This document shows, piece by piece, positions 54,577-63,549 of a DNA stretch of 64,000 bases (positions are counted from its first letter, which is position 1; each line of letters begins with the position of its first letter). The notes beneath the pieces are model-generated. The model searched no databases. It saw only the letters and a list, made by a program, of their open reading frames with translations, and had not been told where the DNA came from. The stretch is taken from positions 3,038,001-3,102,000 of the forward strand of contig NZ_CP047024.1 in assembly GCF_009796745.1 (NCBI RefSeq). Direction: 5' to 3'. The position numbers were made by a program, and so were the translations under genes. Source of the DNA: Paraglaciecola sp. L1A13. Lineage in GTDB: Bacteria > Pseudomonadota > Gammaproteobacteria > Enterobacterales > Alteromonadaceae.

Positions 54577-55128
54577 CTATTCATTGCGCCACTTAATCGA
54601 ACAGCCCATACTCGGTGTTTGTTCTTTTGGCCCCTGCCCCGTTTCAGCAATTTGGCGCATGGCGTTTACCAACTCCGGTATACGGTTATCAGTATCTCCC
54701 ATGCGAGCATCGTCTAAGCGACCTCTGTACTGCAATGACCCCTTAGCGTTAAACCCAAAAAAATCCGGAGTGCAAACAGCACCGTAACGCTTACCCACAG
54801 ACTGATCTTCATCTACTAGATAAGGAAATAAAAACTGATGTTCTTGTGCGAAACGCTGCATATTAGTCGGTGAATCAGCGTCTACGTAACGGTAATCATT
54901 CGACATAATAGCCAAAACATTAATGCCCTCATCCATTAACGTTTTTGTGTCAGTGGCAAGTCGTTGGGCTATGCGCTGTACATAAGGGCAATGATTGCAT
55001 ATGAAGGCGATCAACAAGCCTTTGTCGCCTAACTGTTTATTCACAGTGAACGTCTCACCTTCTGGAGTCTTCAAGCTAAAATCTGGCGCTTGGTAGCCAA
55101 AGTCACAAATTGGGGTATCGAGTAACAT
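54577..55128 (-). CDS. Thioredoxin-fold redoxin (AhpC/TSA-like)
   Basis: 183-residue thioredoxin-fold protein. It begins APDFSLKTPEGETFTVNKQL and has the active-site-like stretch FICNHCPYVQ: CNHC is a CXXC, as in the thioredoxin family of this type. The rest matches the AhpC/TSA-like group (FFGFNAKGSLQYRGRLDDA). It would act as a thiol-disulfide reductase or peroxidase of the cytoplasm, since no signal peptide is visible. It is 67 bp after the ABM monooxygenase gene, same strand. Confidence 0.85.
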   Translation of the reverse strand: MLLDTPICDFGYQAPDFSLKTPEGETFTVNKQLGDKGLLIAFICNHCPYVQRIAQRLATDTKTLMDEGINVLAIMSNDYRYVDADSPTNMQRFAQEHQFLFPYLVDEDQSVGKRYGAVCTPDFFGFNAKGSLQYRGRLDDARMGDTDNRIPELVNAMRQIAETGQGPKEQTPSMGCSIKWRNE

Positions 55129-55195
55129 ATAAGCCTCTGTATCTTAAACCTGTGTCCGTTTATTTATTCATTCGCGCGCCCGATTGATAAGCACA

Positions 55196-55486
55196 CTACG
55201 CAATATGCGTCATTTCATTTAAGGTCCAAGATTCAACTGCCTCATCAACAGCTACACCATACGCTGCCATGTAATCTGCATTCATATGGTGCTGCCATAA
55301 TTCACGGCTCTGCCAGTTTTCATAGAACATAAAGTGCGCAGGATTTTCAGCGTCTTGATGCAAGTTATAATCAAGGCAGCCTTCTTCGGCGCGGGTTAAA
55401 TCAATCAGCTTTAATAATTCGCTTTTTACCAAATCTACTTTGTCGTCTTTGGCAATGATATTGGCCAGTATGGTCAGTTTTGTCAC
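55196..55486 (-). CDS. Antibiotic-biosynthesis-monooxygenase (ABM) domain protein
   Basis: 96-residue ferredoxin-like protein: LTILANIIAKDDKVDLVKSE, then TRAEEGCLDYNLHQDAENPA and FMFYENWQSRELWQHHMNAD, ending in a helix. This is the YgiN/quinol-monooxygenase pattern (small dimeric barrel). Role is oxidation of quinols or related phenols without cofactor, inferred from family. The start AGGGG-like region lies before the ATG. It precedes the redoxin gene. Confidence 0.87.
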   Translation of the reverse strand: MTKLTILANIIAKDDKVDLVKSELLKLIDLTRAEEGCLDYNLHQDAENPAHFMFYENWQSRELWQHHMNADYMAAYGVAVDEAVESWTLNEMTHIA

Positions 55487-55623
55487 AGTATTCCCCTACA
55501 TCAATGATTGAGTGGCGCAAACTATTTGCTTGAACCATTCCGATTATCTTTTGTTTATTTACGCACAACCGCACGTTAATTCAACTTATAAAATACACAT
55601 TTAACAAGCTGGATGGCTAAAAA

Positions 55624-56649
55624 CTAAAACCCTTCTAAAACGATTTTGCCAATCGACCGACCAGTTTCTAATGCTTCGTGCGCAGCACGTAAATTCTCAG
55701 CATTAATTGCCCCTAGGTTTTTACCCACAGTCGTGTTTACATAACCTTCATCTACTAAATTAGCCACGCGGCTTAGCAATATACCCTGTTCATGCATATC
55801 TACAGCGCTGAACATGGAACGGGCAAACATAAATTCCCAATGCAATGACAAACTCTTGGCTTTTAACTTGGTCACATCTAATGATTCAGGATCGTCAATC
55901 ATGGCAATTTTGCCAAAGGGCGCGATCAAATCAGTGTACGCTTCGAAATAAGTATCCGTGCTATTTAAACTAGCGATGTGCGTTACCTGGCCAATATTTA
56001 ACGCTTCAATCTGTTCTTTTAATGGTTTGCTATGGTCGATAACATGGTCAGCCCCGAGTTTTCTCACCCACGCATTTGAGCTTTCTCGAGAGGCAGTACC
56101 AATTACCGTGGCACCGGTTATCGCTTTGGCCAATTGAACTAAAATTGAACCTACACCGCCGGCAGCGCCTACTACTAGGATAACCTCATTTGATTTCGCA
56201 TCAAGAGCAACTGATTGCTGCTTAATCGCAAGGTGTTCAAACAATATCTCCCAGGCAGTAATCGCGGTTAGTGGCAAGGCTGCCGCTTCACCATTGGATA
56301 GACTTTTTGGCTTTTTGCCCACAATGCGTTCATCCACTAAATGATATTCGGCATTATTACCTTGGCGCGTGATATCACCAGCGTAATAAACCAAATCACC
56401 AGGTTTAAAACACGTTACTGCGTCGCCAGTAGCTATGACTTCGCCCATGGCGTCCCATCCTAGTACTTTAAATTCGCCTGCTTCGGGGGCCATATTTAAG
56501 CGCACTTTATAATCAGCGGGGTTAACCGATATAGCGCTAATTTTTACTAATAGATCCCATCCTTTGGCGATAGGCTGCGCCAGCTCTATATCCATTAATG
56601 ATTCAGGGTTAGTGATAGGAAGTGATTTGTTATAGCCAATTGCTTTCAT
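55624..56649 (-). CDS. Zinc-binding-type quinone oxidoreductase (MDR superfamily)
   Basis: 341-residue NADPH-dependent medium-chain reductase: SVNPADYKVR, GWDAMGEVIATGDAVTCFKPGDLVYYAG, the cofactor motif VVGAAGGVGSILVQLAKAITGATVIGTAS and SIGKIVLEGF at the end. It lacks the two-zinc Cys clusters of alcohol dehydrogenases, so despite the superfamily name it is probably zinc-free. It is divergent from a LysR gene by 138 bp, so likely controlled by it. Substrate unknown. Confidence 0.88.
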   Translation of the reverse strand: MKAIGYNKSLPITNPESLMDIELAQPIAKGWDLLVKISAISVNPADYKVRLNMAPEAGEFKVLGWDAMGEVIATGDAVTCFKPGDLVYYAGDITRQGNNAEYHLVDERIVGKKPKSLSNGEAAALPLTAITAWEILFEHLAIKQQSVALDAKSNEVILVVGAAGGVGSILVQLAKAITGATVIGTASRESSNAWVRKLGADHVIDHSKPLKEQIEALNIGQVTHIASLNSTDTYFEAYTDLIAPFGKIAMIDDPESLDVTKLKAKSLSLHWEFMFARSMFSAVDMHEQGILLSRVANLVDEGYVNTTVGKNLGAINAENLRAAHEALETGRSIGKIVLEGF

Positions 56650-56740
56650 GGTAATTTCCTCTTGGATTAATCAGTTGTTTGGTATGAATTTATTTGATGA
56701 GGAGATAATAGACCTTGATTTACCTCCCTTAAACAGCATA

Positions 56741-56774
56741 ATAATTGAAACATTATCAAAAATTATTAGATAAT
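56741..56774. promoter_or_regulatory. Paired inverted repeats between oxidoreductase and LysR genes
   Basis: ATAAT-TGAAAC-ATTAT (56741-56756, T-N11-A form) and ATTAT-TAG-ATAAT (56762-56774), both in the 138-bp divergent gap just before lysR. Good candidates for LysR binding boxes controlling the divergent quinone oxidoreductase. Confidence 0.5.
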
Positions 56775-56787
56775 AGGTAAACCCAAG

Positions 56788-57723
56788 ATGTTATTAGAAG
56801 ACTTGCAAGTGATACTTAAGGTGGCAGAATTTCGCAGTATTACGGCGGCGGCCACCAGTTTAGATATGCGTACTGCTACCGCCAGTGCCGCGGTTAAACG
56901 CGTTGAGGCATCACTAGGGGTGGATTTATTTGTACGTACCACTCGCCACTTACGTCTATCAAATGCCGGTGAGCGGTATATACCTCATTGCCAACAAGCG
57001 CTGCAAACACTCAGCATTGCCAAGCAAAGCGCTAAGGGAGATTTGGATATGGTGGACGGTGAATTGCGTATTGCCTTATCCTCTGACCTAGGGCGAAATA
57101 TCGTTCTGCCCTGGATAAACGAGTTTATGCAATCCCACAAAAAGGTCAGTCTGCGAGCAAACATCACTGACAGCAATATAGATTTCTACCGAGACTCGGT
57201 TGACCTCGCTCTGCGTTATGGCTCACCTAATGATGCAAACGTATATGGTTTTAAAATCTGCAACGTACCGCGTATTTTGTGTGCCACCCAAAACTATTTA
57301 GACACCCATGGTACGCCTGCTCACCCACACGATTTAGCTTCCCATCAGGGTTTGTTTTATCAGTTACAAGAGATAATCAAAGATGTATGGGTATTTAGTC
57401 ACGACAGCGGTGAATTTAAAATTAAAATGAAGGGTAAACACGCTTCGAACGATGGCGATTTAGTCAGGCGCTGGTGCGTCGACAGCCATGGTATAGCAGT
57501 AAAGTCATGCCTCGATATGTCAGCAGATTTACTGGCCGATAGAGTCGTACCGGTCATGCAAGACTTTGTACCTGTCGCTACCGAATTATGGCTGATTTTC
57601 CCGAGCAGACAATCAATAACACCGGCAGCCCGTTTATTGCGCGATATGCTCAAAGACAAATGCAACGATATTCTAAAAGCACTGGTGGCAAAAAATATAA
57701 TCTCGCGCAACGTGTTTGACTAA
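56788..57723 (+). CDS. LysR-type transcriptional regulator
   Basis: 311-residue LTTR: N-terminal winged HTH (LQVILKVAEFRSITAAATSL, ATASAAVKRVEASLGVDLFV, RTTRHLRLSNAG) and a substrate-binding domain from residue ~90. The effector is unknown. Divergent orientation and the palindromes upstream suggest it regulates the quinone oxidoreductase and itself. Confidence 0.92.
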   Translation: MLLEDLQVILKVAEFRSITAAATSLDMRTATASAAVKRVEASLGVDLFVRTTRHLRLSNAGERYIPHCQQALQTLSIAKQSAKGDLDMVDGELRIALSSDLGRNIVLPWINEFMQSHKKVSLRANITDSNIDFYRDSVDLALRYGSPNDANVYGFKICNVPRILCATQNYLDTHGTPAHPHDLASHQGLFYQLQEIIKDVWVFSHDSGEFKIKMKGKHASNDGDLVRRWCVDSHGIAVKSCLDMSADLLADRVVPVMQDFVPVATELWLIFPSRQSITPAARLLRDMLKDKCNDILKALVAKNIISRNVFD

Positions 57724-57935
57724 TAGTTAAATAATGTCATCAACGCTCACTTCAACACTTTGGGTGAACAGCTTGTTAAAATCTATTTAACAAATTAACA
57801 TCAAGCCAGTTAAACGCTTTTTCCAATTAGAGCGATTTAATTACTCAATTATCCGTGCCCCTACTTAATCCTTACAATGCTGTTATTAACACGACTTCCC
57901 GTAGACATAACGTAAATAGCACAAGAAGGTTCACC

Positions 57936-59051
57936 ATGAAATCCCTAGATACAACCACGCCTATCCCCCTAGACAATACTGTGCAGCTAAAACTGGCACT
58001 GATTGCTGAAGGTGGTGGTCAAAGGGGGATATTCACCGCAGGCGTGCTTGATGCTTGGTTAGAAGAAGGCTATGACCCTTTCGACATGTTTATTGGCACG
58101 TCTGCGGGTTCGCAAAACCTGACCAGCTATTTAGCGCGCCAAAAAGGCTATGCTAAAAGATTGATCCGAGGCTTATCGCGCCACAAACGATTTTTTCAAT
58201 TAGGCCGTGGTTTGGTGGGCAAACATATCGTGGATTTAGACTGGTACTTTGACAAAACCACCGAAGCCAATCGCGCTATTGATTTTGCAACAGCCAAGCG
58301 ATCACTGGGCGACCGTGAACTGCTCATTACCACGACCAATTCACGAGACCGAGCGCCGTACTTTCTTAGTCCAACGGGTGAAAGCCACCAGTGGCGCGAA
58401 TTGTTGAAAGCATCTAGTGCACTACCCTTCTTATACAAGCAAGGCGTGAAGCTAACGCCGTGGTTAAATGCCCGCGCGGCCAATGAGCTCGATGCCACAA
58501 ATGAACAAGACAAAGTACAGCCACAAGCAGATTTTTATCTTGATGGTGGTTTGGCTGCCCCCTTACCCGTGCGTGAAGCGTATAATCGAGGGGCCCGGAA
58601 AATAGTAGTGATCCGCACGGTCAATGCTCACTTTCAAGCGCAATCAGCTTGGGTGCATAAACTCAGATCATTGGTGTGTGTTTCAGGCTATTGCCCCAAA
58701 ACCATTGATTACTTAGTGCAACACGAAAAAGCATATCAACAAGAATTAGCATTTATTGCCAACCCACCAGCGGATGTTGAAATAGTGCAAATATTTGCCG
58801 ATGAAAAACTACAAAGCAAACTTTTAGGCAGTACCGACAATGACCTTAGACACGATCACAAAGCTGGTGTTGCGGCAGGTAAAGCCTATTTACAACAACA
58901 GAATGTCATTGAACAAAACCTATCGTTCAACATCAATCAGGTCGATTTAATCACAGATTCAGTGCAAGATTATCAGCATGCGTCTAGCGCAATAATCGCC
59001 AAACAATTGGCTACGCAGCCAACAGCTGCTGCCCAGCGTTTATCCGCTTAG
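57936..59051 (+). CDS. Patatin-like phospholipase
   Basis: 371-residue serine hydrolase of the patatin/RssA-YjjU group. The oxyanion loop is GGGQRGIFTAGVLDAW, the nucleophile motif GTSAG carries Ser56, and the catalytic Asp is in DGGLAAPLP near residue 202. It starts MKSLDTTTPIPLDN at 57936, preceded by AGAAGG; a longer frame to 57855 has no such site. Cytoplasmic or peripheral membrane lipase; E. coli YjjU is a similar size. Lipid substrate unknown. No effector or type VI genes adjoin it. Confidence 0.9.
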   Translation: MKSLDTTTPIPLDNTVQLKLALIAEGGGQRGIFTAGVLDAWLEEGYDPFDMFIGTSAGSQNLTSYLARQKGYAKRLIRGLSRHKRFFQLGRGLVGKHIVDLDWYFDKTTEANRAIDFATAKRSLGDRELLITTTNSRDRAPYFLSPTGESHQWRELLKASSALPFLYKQGVKLTPWLNARAANELDATNEQDKVQPQADFYLDGGLAAPLPVREAYNRGARKIVVIRTVNAHFQAQSAWVHKLRSLVCVSGYCPKTIDYLVQHEKAYQQELAFIANPPADVEIVQIFADEKLQSKLLGSTDNDLRHDHKAGVAAGKAYLQQQNVIEQNLSFNINQVDLITDSVQDYQHASSAIIAKQLATQPTAAAQRLSA

Positions 59052-59177
59052 GCTGGGTTCGTTCACTGGTTGATTGAGTTGCTTGATTTAATAAGCTGAC
59101 TCACCAAAAAATTAGGAGCCGGTTAACATGGGTCTCTGGTTAGTTCGGGAGCACAAGCAACCGACTACAGAGATTTG

Positions 59178-59669
59178 TTATGTGCGTAAGCTCAATTGCC
59201 AATATCCTACATCTAGCCATTTACCAAATTTAAAACCAACGTTAGGGAAATGAGCGACTTTCTTCATCTTCATTTTCTCGTGTAAACCTACACTGGCAGG
59301 GTTAGGCAAAGTTATACCGCCAATCACATTATTGATATCAAGAGATTTAAGCCTGCACAAAAGCTCTTCATATAACAAAGTGCCTATTCCCTCTCCTTGT
59401 GTTTTGCTAGAAAGATAAACGGTGGTTTCTACAGAGAAGCGGTAAGCACTTCTTTCTTTCCATTTAGTGGCATAAGCATATCCTACAACGGCGTTTCCTT
59501 TTAACGCGACAATCCATGGTAAATTGGATATTTGAACATTTCTGATCCGCTTAGATATTTCAGCACTAGGCACAGTATTTTCTTCAAACGTTATGGAGCT
59601 ATTCATAACATAGTGATTATATATTTCAGCAATTGCTTTTGAATCATCGATAGTTGCGTCTCTAATCAT
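59178..59669 (-). CDS. GNAT acetyltransferase, phosphinothricin N-acetyltransferase-like
   Basis: 163-residue GNAT protein: MIRDATIDDSKAIAEIYNHY, SSITFEENTVPS, VVGYAYATKWKERSAYRFSVE, the acetyl-CoA loop KTQGEGIGTLLYEELL and GFKFGKWLDVGYWQL. The pattern is that of PAT/YncA-like acetyltransferases of small amines or amino acids. The ATG at 59669 fits MIRDATIDDS with GGGGT before it; the longer frame adds an unlikely 23 residues. Confidence 0.87.
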   Translation of the reverse strand: MIRDATIDDSKAIAEIYNHYVMNSSITFEENTVPSAEISKRIRNVQISNLPWIVALKGNAVVGYAYATKWKERSAYRFSVETTVYLSSKTQGEGIGTLLYEELLCRLKSLDINNVIGGITLPNPASVGLHEKMKMKKVAHFPNVGFKFGKWLDVGYWQLSLRT

Positions 59670-59800
59670 AAATACCCCAAGCAAAAAATTACAGGTAACA
59701 GCTAACGCCCATTTCAGTGGTTGATAATTGGTTGCCAATCGTTGTCACGAAACGAAAGCGAGCAAACGGTTTGCAGTCTCGCTTTAAAGGTCTGTTTTGT

Positions 59801-60007
59801 TTACCTATTCGAGCTTTTCTCATTCTTCGATGTATCATTGCATACAATACAATTGATATTCGTTTGATAAAGGTATGCTCGCCTAATAACAAAAATAGCG
59901 ACAGTTATTATTGACCAAATAATAGCGAATTCTATCGAGTATTCGATATCTCTACCTTTTAAATTTTGAACGCCTGCAAGGAGAATAAATACAATGGGTA
60001 ATGCCAC
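59801..60007 (-). CDS. Possible small membrane protein
   Basis: 68-codon frame with GTG start; the peptide has two hydrophobic stretches (MALPIVFILLAG and FAIIWSIITVAIFVI) with GRDIEYSIE between, then a cysteine-containing polar tail. No ribosome binding site is evident, and an in-frame TGA lies seven codons before the GTG, so it may be a trimmed older gene. Confidence 0.3.
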   Translation of the reverse strand: MALPIVFILLAGVQNLKGRDIEYSIEFAIIWSIITVAIFVIRRAYLYQTNINCIVCNDTSKNEKSSNR

Positions 60008-60112
60008 AGCGTATTGTAAAATTCATTTTTTTATTGGCATCATGCTAATATCAGACAGATGGACTTAATACATACTGGGAAGAGAACCATCTGGTGTGCC
60101 GGGCAAGTTATA

Positions 60113-60325
60113 CTAAGCTTCACCGTCTTGCTCTTTGAATGGCTCTAACCGTCTCACTTCAAGATCTCCTTTTGGCAAAATACCGAAGTAGTTAGGCAAC
60201 TGAGCTTTAAGAGAAACGCAATACGCTTCGCTATCATCGAGATAAGCCTGACGCCCAGCATCGGTATTAGGATAGTAAAACCGCTCATCGTTTTTTATCT
60301 TTTTTGATGCCTGCGAAGAACGCCT
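60113..60325 (-). pseudogene. Internal remnant of a DUF885 protein
   Basis: Leftward frame reads NDERFYYPNTDAGRQAYLDD, then LPNYFGILPKGDLEVRRLEP and FKEQDGEA followed by a stop at 60113. This is the central block of the DUF885 family (putative peptidases of about 600 residues). Everything before and after is missing. Confidence 0.75.
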
Positions 60326-60557
60326 GGTGTCATGCGAGTTATTGCCTCATGGCATTCCGGAAACTGGCAAAGCGTTGCCGCAATCCTCGCAAAATCCGTT
60401 TCATAAAATGTCATGCATTAGCCACCTTGTCGATAAAAAAATTTATTATATAAATATCAAAGGCTTATTTACCCTCGTTACACCTTTACGAAATCTTTAC
60501 ATTAGTTGGACTTATTCATGCTTTGGTATAGCTGATTTTAGCCAGCGGGAGCAAGTA

Positions 60558-61064
60558 ATGAGTATAATGTCTATCGGTGGAGGCGTTGATCCGTCTGCCC
60601 GTAAACAGGAACAATCACAACAGCAATTTGATATTGCCGATACCAATCAAGATGGGACGGTTAGCGCAACTGAGTTTATGGAGGCACTCACTACACAAGG
60701 TGTTGAAAGTACTAAGTCTGCTGATATGTTCAGTAATATGGACGGCAATGGCGACGGCAATCTATCTCAAGATGAGCACAATAAAGCCGTACAGGAACGC
60801 GACCAAAAAATGGAGCAGATAATGGCACGTATGGACGGGGAAATCAGTCTATATGGGGAACCAGATGCTAGCAAAGAGTCTCAGTTTGATTCTTTTAAAA
60901 CCATGTTATCTTCTATCGCTAATGACACTAAAGATCAAGATACAGCAACTCGGCTAAATGATTTGTTAGTGGAATTAAAAAACGATGGTTATTCAAAAGA
61001 CGGTGTGCAACGTTCAGTTGAATTAATGAATAAAGTCGCCCCACCGATCAATACCTCCGCATAA
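60558..61064 (+). CDS. EF-hand calcium-binding protein
   Basis: 168-residue protein with two canonical EF-hand loops: DTNQDGTVSATE (residues 28-39) and DGNGDGNLSQDE (62-73), each with Asp/Asn ligands and a terminal Glu. No signal peptide; probably cytoplasmic and rich in acidic residues. The ATG at 60558 with GGGAG upstream is chosen; the open frame continues to 60327 but the extension is not credible. The C-terminal ~90 residues are helical without known motif. A terminator follows at 61099. Confidence 0.8.
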   Translation: MSIMSIGGGVDPSARKQEQSQQQFDIADTNQDGTVSATEFMEALTTQGVESTKSADMFSNMDGNGDGNLSQDEHNKAVQERDQKMEQIMARMDGEISLYGEPDASKESQFDSFKTMLSSIANDTKDQDTATRLNDLLVELKNDGYSKDGVQRSVELMNKVAPPINTSA

Positions 61065-61098
61065 AAAGTGAGTTGTCCGTAGATACCGTTTTATCTGA

Positions 61099-61140
61099 TA
61101 AAACATCAACCATGCCTATAAAACCGCGGTTGATGTTTTA
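61099..61140 (+). terminator. Terminator after the EF-hand gene
   Basis: TAAAACATCAACC (61099-61111) pairs perfectly with GGTTGATGTTTTA (61128-61140). The stem ends in T/A-rich bases. The rest of the 331-bp gap to the next gene holds nothing recognised. Confidence 0.65.
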
Positions 61141-61395
61141 GCTTAAGGCATTTACTGCTCAGCTAGCGCATTGCATTATCAACACATATCACGATATGAG
61201 TATGATTACTCGTTACCGCATAATCCCACCCATCGATTGCAAAAAACAGTGCCTATGCGAAATACTCGTTGTTCTACCCAACCTCGCCTGTGTTCATAGC
61301 TTTGACCCGTTAACTTATCTTCTCAACATAAAAATTGAACGCCGTACACGGCGGGAAACACCATGGTAACAGTGAGTATCGAGTAAACCGTCTTT

Positions 61396-62079
61396 TTAAA
61401 GGTGGGTGTCGCAATAAATTTTCTTTTTATACCTTTTATTTGCGCGTCGGCGTACAAAACCCAAACCAGCTAAACCGACACCGAAGAGTAAAAAAGAGGC
61501 AGGCTCTGGGACTGCGACTGATTTATATAGCCATACCCCAAAACTGACATCACTAAAATTTGTTTGTATAGGTGAAAATTCGACTATACCACCACCTGTC
61601 CCACTGTCTTGAACATAGGCAACGTAAGCTAGATTGGTACTTGGTATACCTGCTCTGGTAATACCAGAAAGCACACTAAAATATTCCGCCCCGGTTGCCC
61701 ATGCTTCTGTATCTGAAAATAGCCCAGTGTCATTCGGGTCAATTTCAGTATGGATCAATTCATCAGCCCAAGTGCTATTGGCTTCTGCGAAAGTACTATT
61801 TGTATCAAAATAACCAGCCGAGATAATATTTAATCCATAAAACAGCTCTGCGACATCAGTATTTGTAGCCCAAGTCCATCCAGTGAAGTCAACACTATTG
61901 AAAACGCTGTCACACTTGCCTGAAATTGCATCACACACATTATTAATTGTTAATTGATCATATGTAAAAGATTGTCCTGAAGTATCTAAAAGTTGCCGCC
62001 AATTTTTATCACCGATAATGACCGCGTGACTTGGTAACACACAAACCGACAAAACTAAAAAAAAAAGTGATTTCTTCAT
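61396..62079 (-). CDS. PEP-CTERM exported protein
   Basis: Secreted 227-residue protein: signal peptide (LFFLVLSVCVLPSHA), a middle domain with two Cys (NVCDAISGKCDS) and aromatic-rich strands, and the classic sorting signal VPEPASFLLFGVGLAGLGFV followed by RRRANKRYKKK. It is a substrate for an exosortase/PEP-CTERM system whose genes lie outside. It may be part of an extracellular matrix or biofilm; not shown. Confidence 0.9.
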   Translation of the reverse strand: MKKSLFFLVLSVCVLPSHAVIIGDKNWRQLLDTSGQSFTYDQLTINNVCDAISGKCDSVFNSVDFTGWTWATNTDVAELFYGLNIISAGYFDTNSTFAEANSTWADELIHTEIDPNDTGLFSDTEAWATGAEYFSVLSGITRAGIPSTNLAYVAYVQDSGTGGGIVEFSPIQTNFSDVSFGVWLYKSVAVPEPASFLLFGVGLAGLGFVRRRANKRYKKKIYCDTHL

Positions 62080-62334
62080 TTCTTTATTCCTTTTTATATT
62101 TTTCCTAACTGCTAATAAGTGTCATTTTAAAGTACTATTTTTCGCATTTTTCAAATAACACAGGATTCTAACGAATCTTCTCATAACCTTTGTCGAAACG
62201 ATAATATAGATATACACGATGCTATTTTATGTTGTTTATCGAGAAGGGTATTTTCACATAAAAAACATTAGATAATAATATCACGCGTGACGGTCTTATC
62301 TTATTTGGGGTGATAACGAAACTCCCAATTTAAC

Positions 62335-62625
62335 AAAGCATCTATCAAAAAGATCAATAAGCGATAAAGCTGAAAAAAATAAAGTCCCTATTGGAAGCGC
62401 AATTAGTTAGTACTTAGCCGTAAACCCATTTTCAGTCTTTAGGCTTTAACGGTTAAATATGGTGTATAACTCAAGTTATAGGCAGCTTTATGTTAGGTGA
62501 TATGTTCAAAGGTGCTGAAAATGTGTTTGTGATTCAGGCTTGTTGCAGCAGGCTCTTGCGCTTAGCTTCACCATCCCTCGTGTAAGTTGATTATCTGTGT
62601 GCTGTTTGAATTATTTTGACGTTGG
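62335..62625 (-). repeat. Diverged direct repeat, copy 1: 3' end of an RAYT/IS200-like transposase
   Basis: Reading leftwards, a decayed frame FKQHTDNQLTRGM ending LLQQA-stop at 62534 is the same C-terminal tail as at 63757-63835, followed by ~200 bp of shared non-coding flank (for example GTGATTCAGGCTTGTTGCAG on the plus strand). It flanks the FMN reductase gene on its left. Confidence 0.75.
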
Positions 62626-62642
62626 CTCACGCCTTTAACCAT

Positions 62643-62761
62643 TAACAGGACATCCATGATAATGACGTTCAAAGCAACGACATTATTATTTCAGTTATCG
62701 TGGATGTTTTGCTCAGTCTTGTTTGAAAAAGCGAGGGGTTAACATGAACGTCCTGTTAACC
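62643..62761. repeat. Nested imperfect inverted repeats
   Basis: TTAACAGGAC (62643-62652) faces GTCCTGTTAA (62750-62759). Inside, CATCCATGATAA (62651-62662) faces TTATCGTGGATG (62697-62708), one mismatch. A shorter ATAATG/CATTAT pair lies further in. This could fold as a long hairpin; REP/MITE-like or cruciform, unassigned. Confidence 0.45.
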
Positions 62762-62811
62762 CTTTGATTAAAAGATAAATTAAGTCATCAACCAAGTGGG
62801 CTATCGTTCCC

Positions 62812-63471
62812 TTAAGAGACGTTTCGTTGTGAAGGATTAGTCTTAAAGTCACCGATTAACTTATGGGGGTCAACTATTGCGCGCTGCTCCCTTGCGGCTT
62901 GCGCCCACCAAACCAACTGTTTGATTGTTCGATCAAAATAGTCGAACCAAGAGTCTTGATCCACCCCGGCTTGGGGAGAGCCGTTTGCGCTGAAAATGTC
63001 TTGCGCCTTGGGCACATGTATCATTGCTGAAACTGGCAAACACCCAAGCTCTGATAAATACGTCCGCATTCCAATAGCAGCACGCATACCGCCCCACTGC
63101 CCTGCTGAATAGGTGACAATTGCGCTTGGTTTGTAGGAAAACAAAGAGCTGCCAAAGTGATTCAATAGGTTGGCAAGCGCAGGACTCATTGAATGGTTAT
63201 ATTCTGGACTAACCATAATAAATCCATCGGCACTGGATATCTTTTGCGCTAACTTATCGAGTTCATGAGGCGCCTTACTTTTTGGATAGGCGAAGTGTGG
63301 TTTAAAGATAGTTTCAAGGGGATAATCCAAAACGTCAACCAACTCTATTTCATGCTTTTCATATCGGCTTGTAAGGCTCGCAAGAATCGCTTCGACTACT
63401 CGAACTCCCAAGCGTGCAGGCTTCGGAGGCGTGCTATCACGCGCAGTGCCTAAAAAAACTAAGAATTTCAT
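62812..63471 (-). CDS. NADPH-dependent FMN reductase family protein
   Basis: 219-residue flavodoxin-like reductase: MKFLVFLGTARDSTPPKPAR (FMN phosphate loop), SSADGFIMVSPEYNHSMSPALANLLNHF (a conserved PEYN motif) and VTYSAGQWGGMRAAIGMRTYL. It probably reduces flavin or quinones with NADPH. It is enclosed by two diverged copies of the same repeat, which suggests local mobility or recombination. Neither repeat interrupts it. Confidence 0.9.
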   Translation of the reverse strand: MKFLVFLGTARDSTPPKPARLGVRVVEAILASLTSRYEKHEIELVDVLDYPLETIFKPHFAYPKSKAPHELDKLAQKISSADGFIMVSPEYNHSMSPALANLLNHFGSSLFSYKPSAIVTYSAGQWGGMRAAIGMRTYLSELGCLPVSAMIHVPKAQDIFSANGSPQAGVDQDSWFDYFDRTIKQLVWWAQAAREQRAIVDPHKLIGDFKTNPSQRNVS

Positions 63472-63549
63472 TTAATGTCTTCTCCTCTGGAAATTTAGCA
63501 GAAATTTTCTGTCCTCTTATTGTATTTACATACCAGTAATAGAAAGACA

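Noticed and set aside
57936..59051. Patatin as a CBASS or toxin effector
   Set aside because: No cyclase, immunity or secretion gene adjoins it, and it resembles the housekeeping YjjU type.
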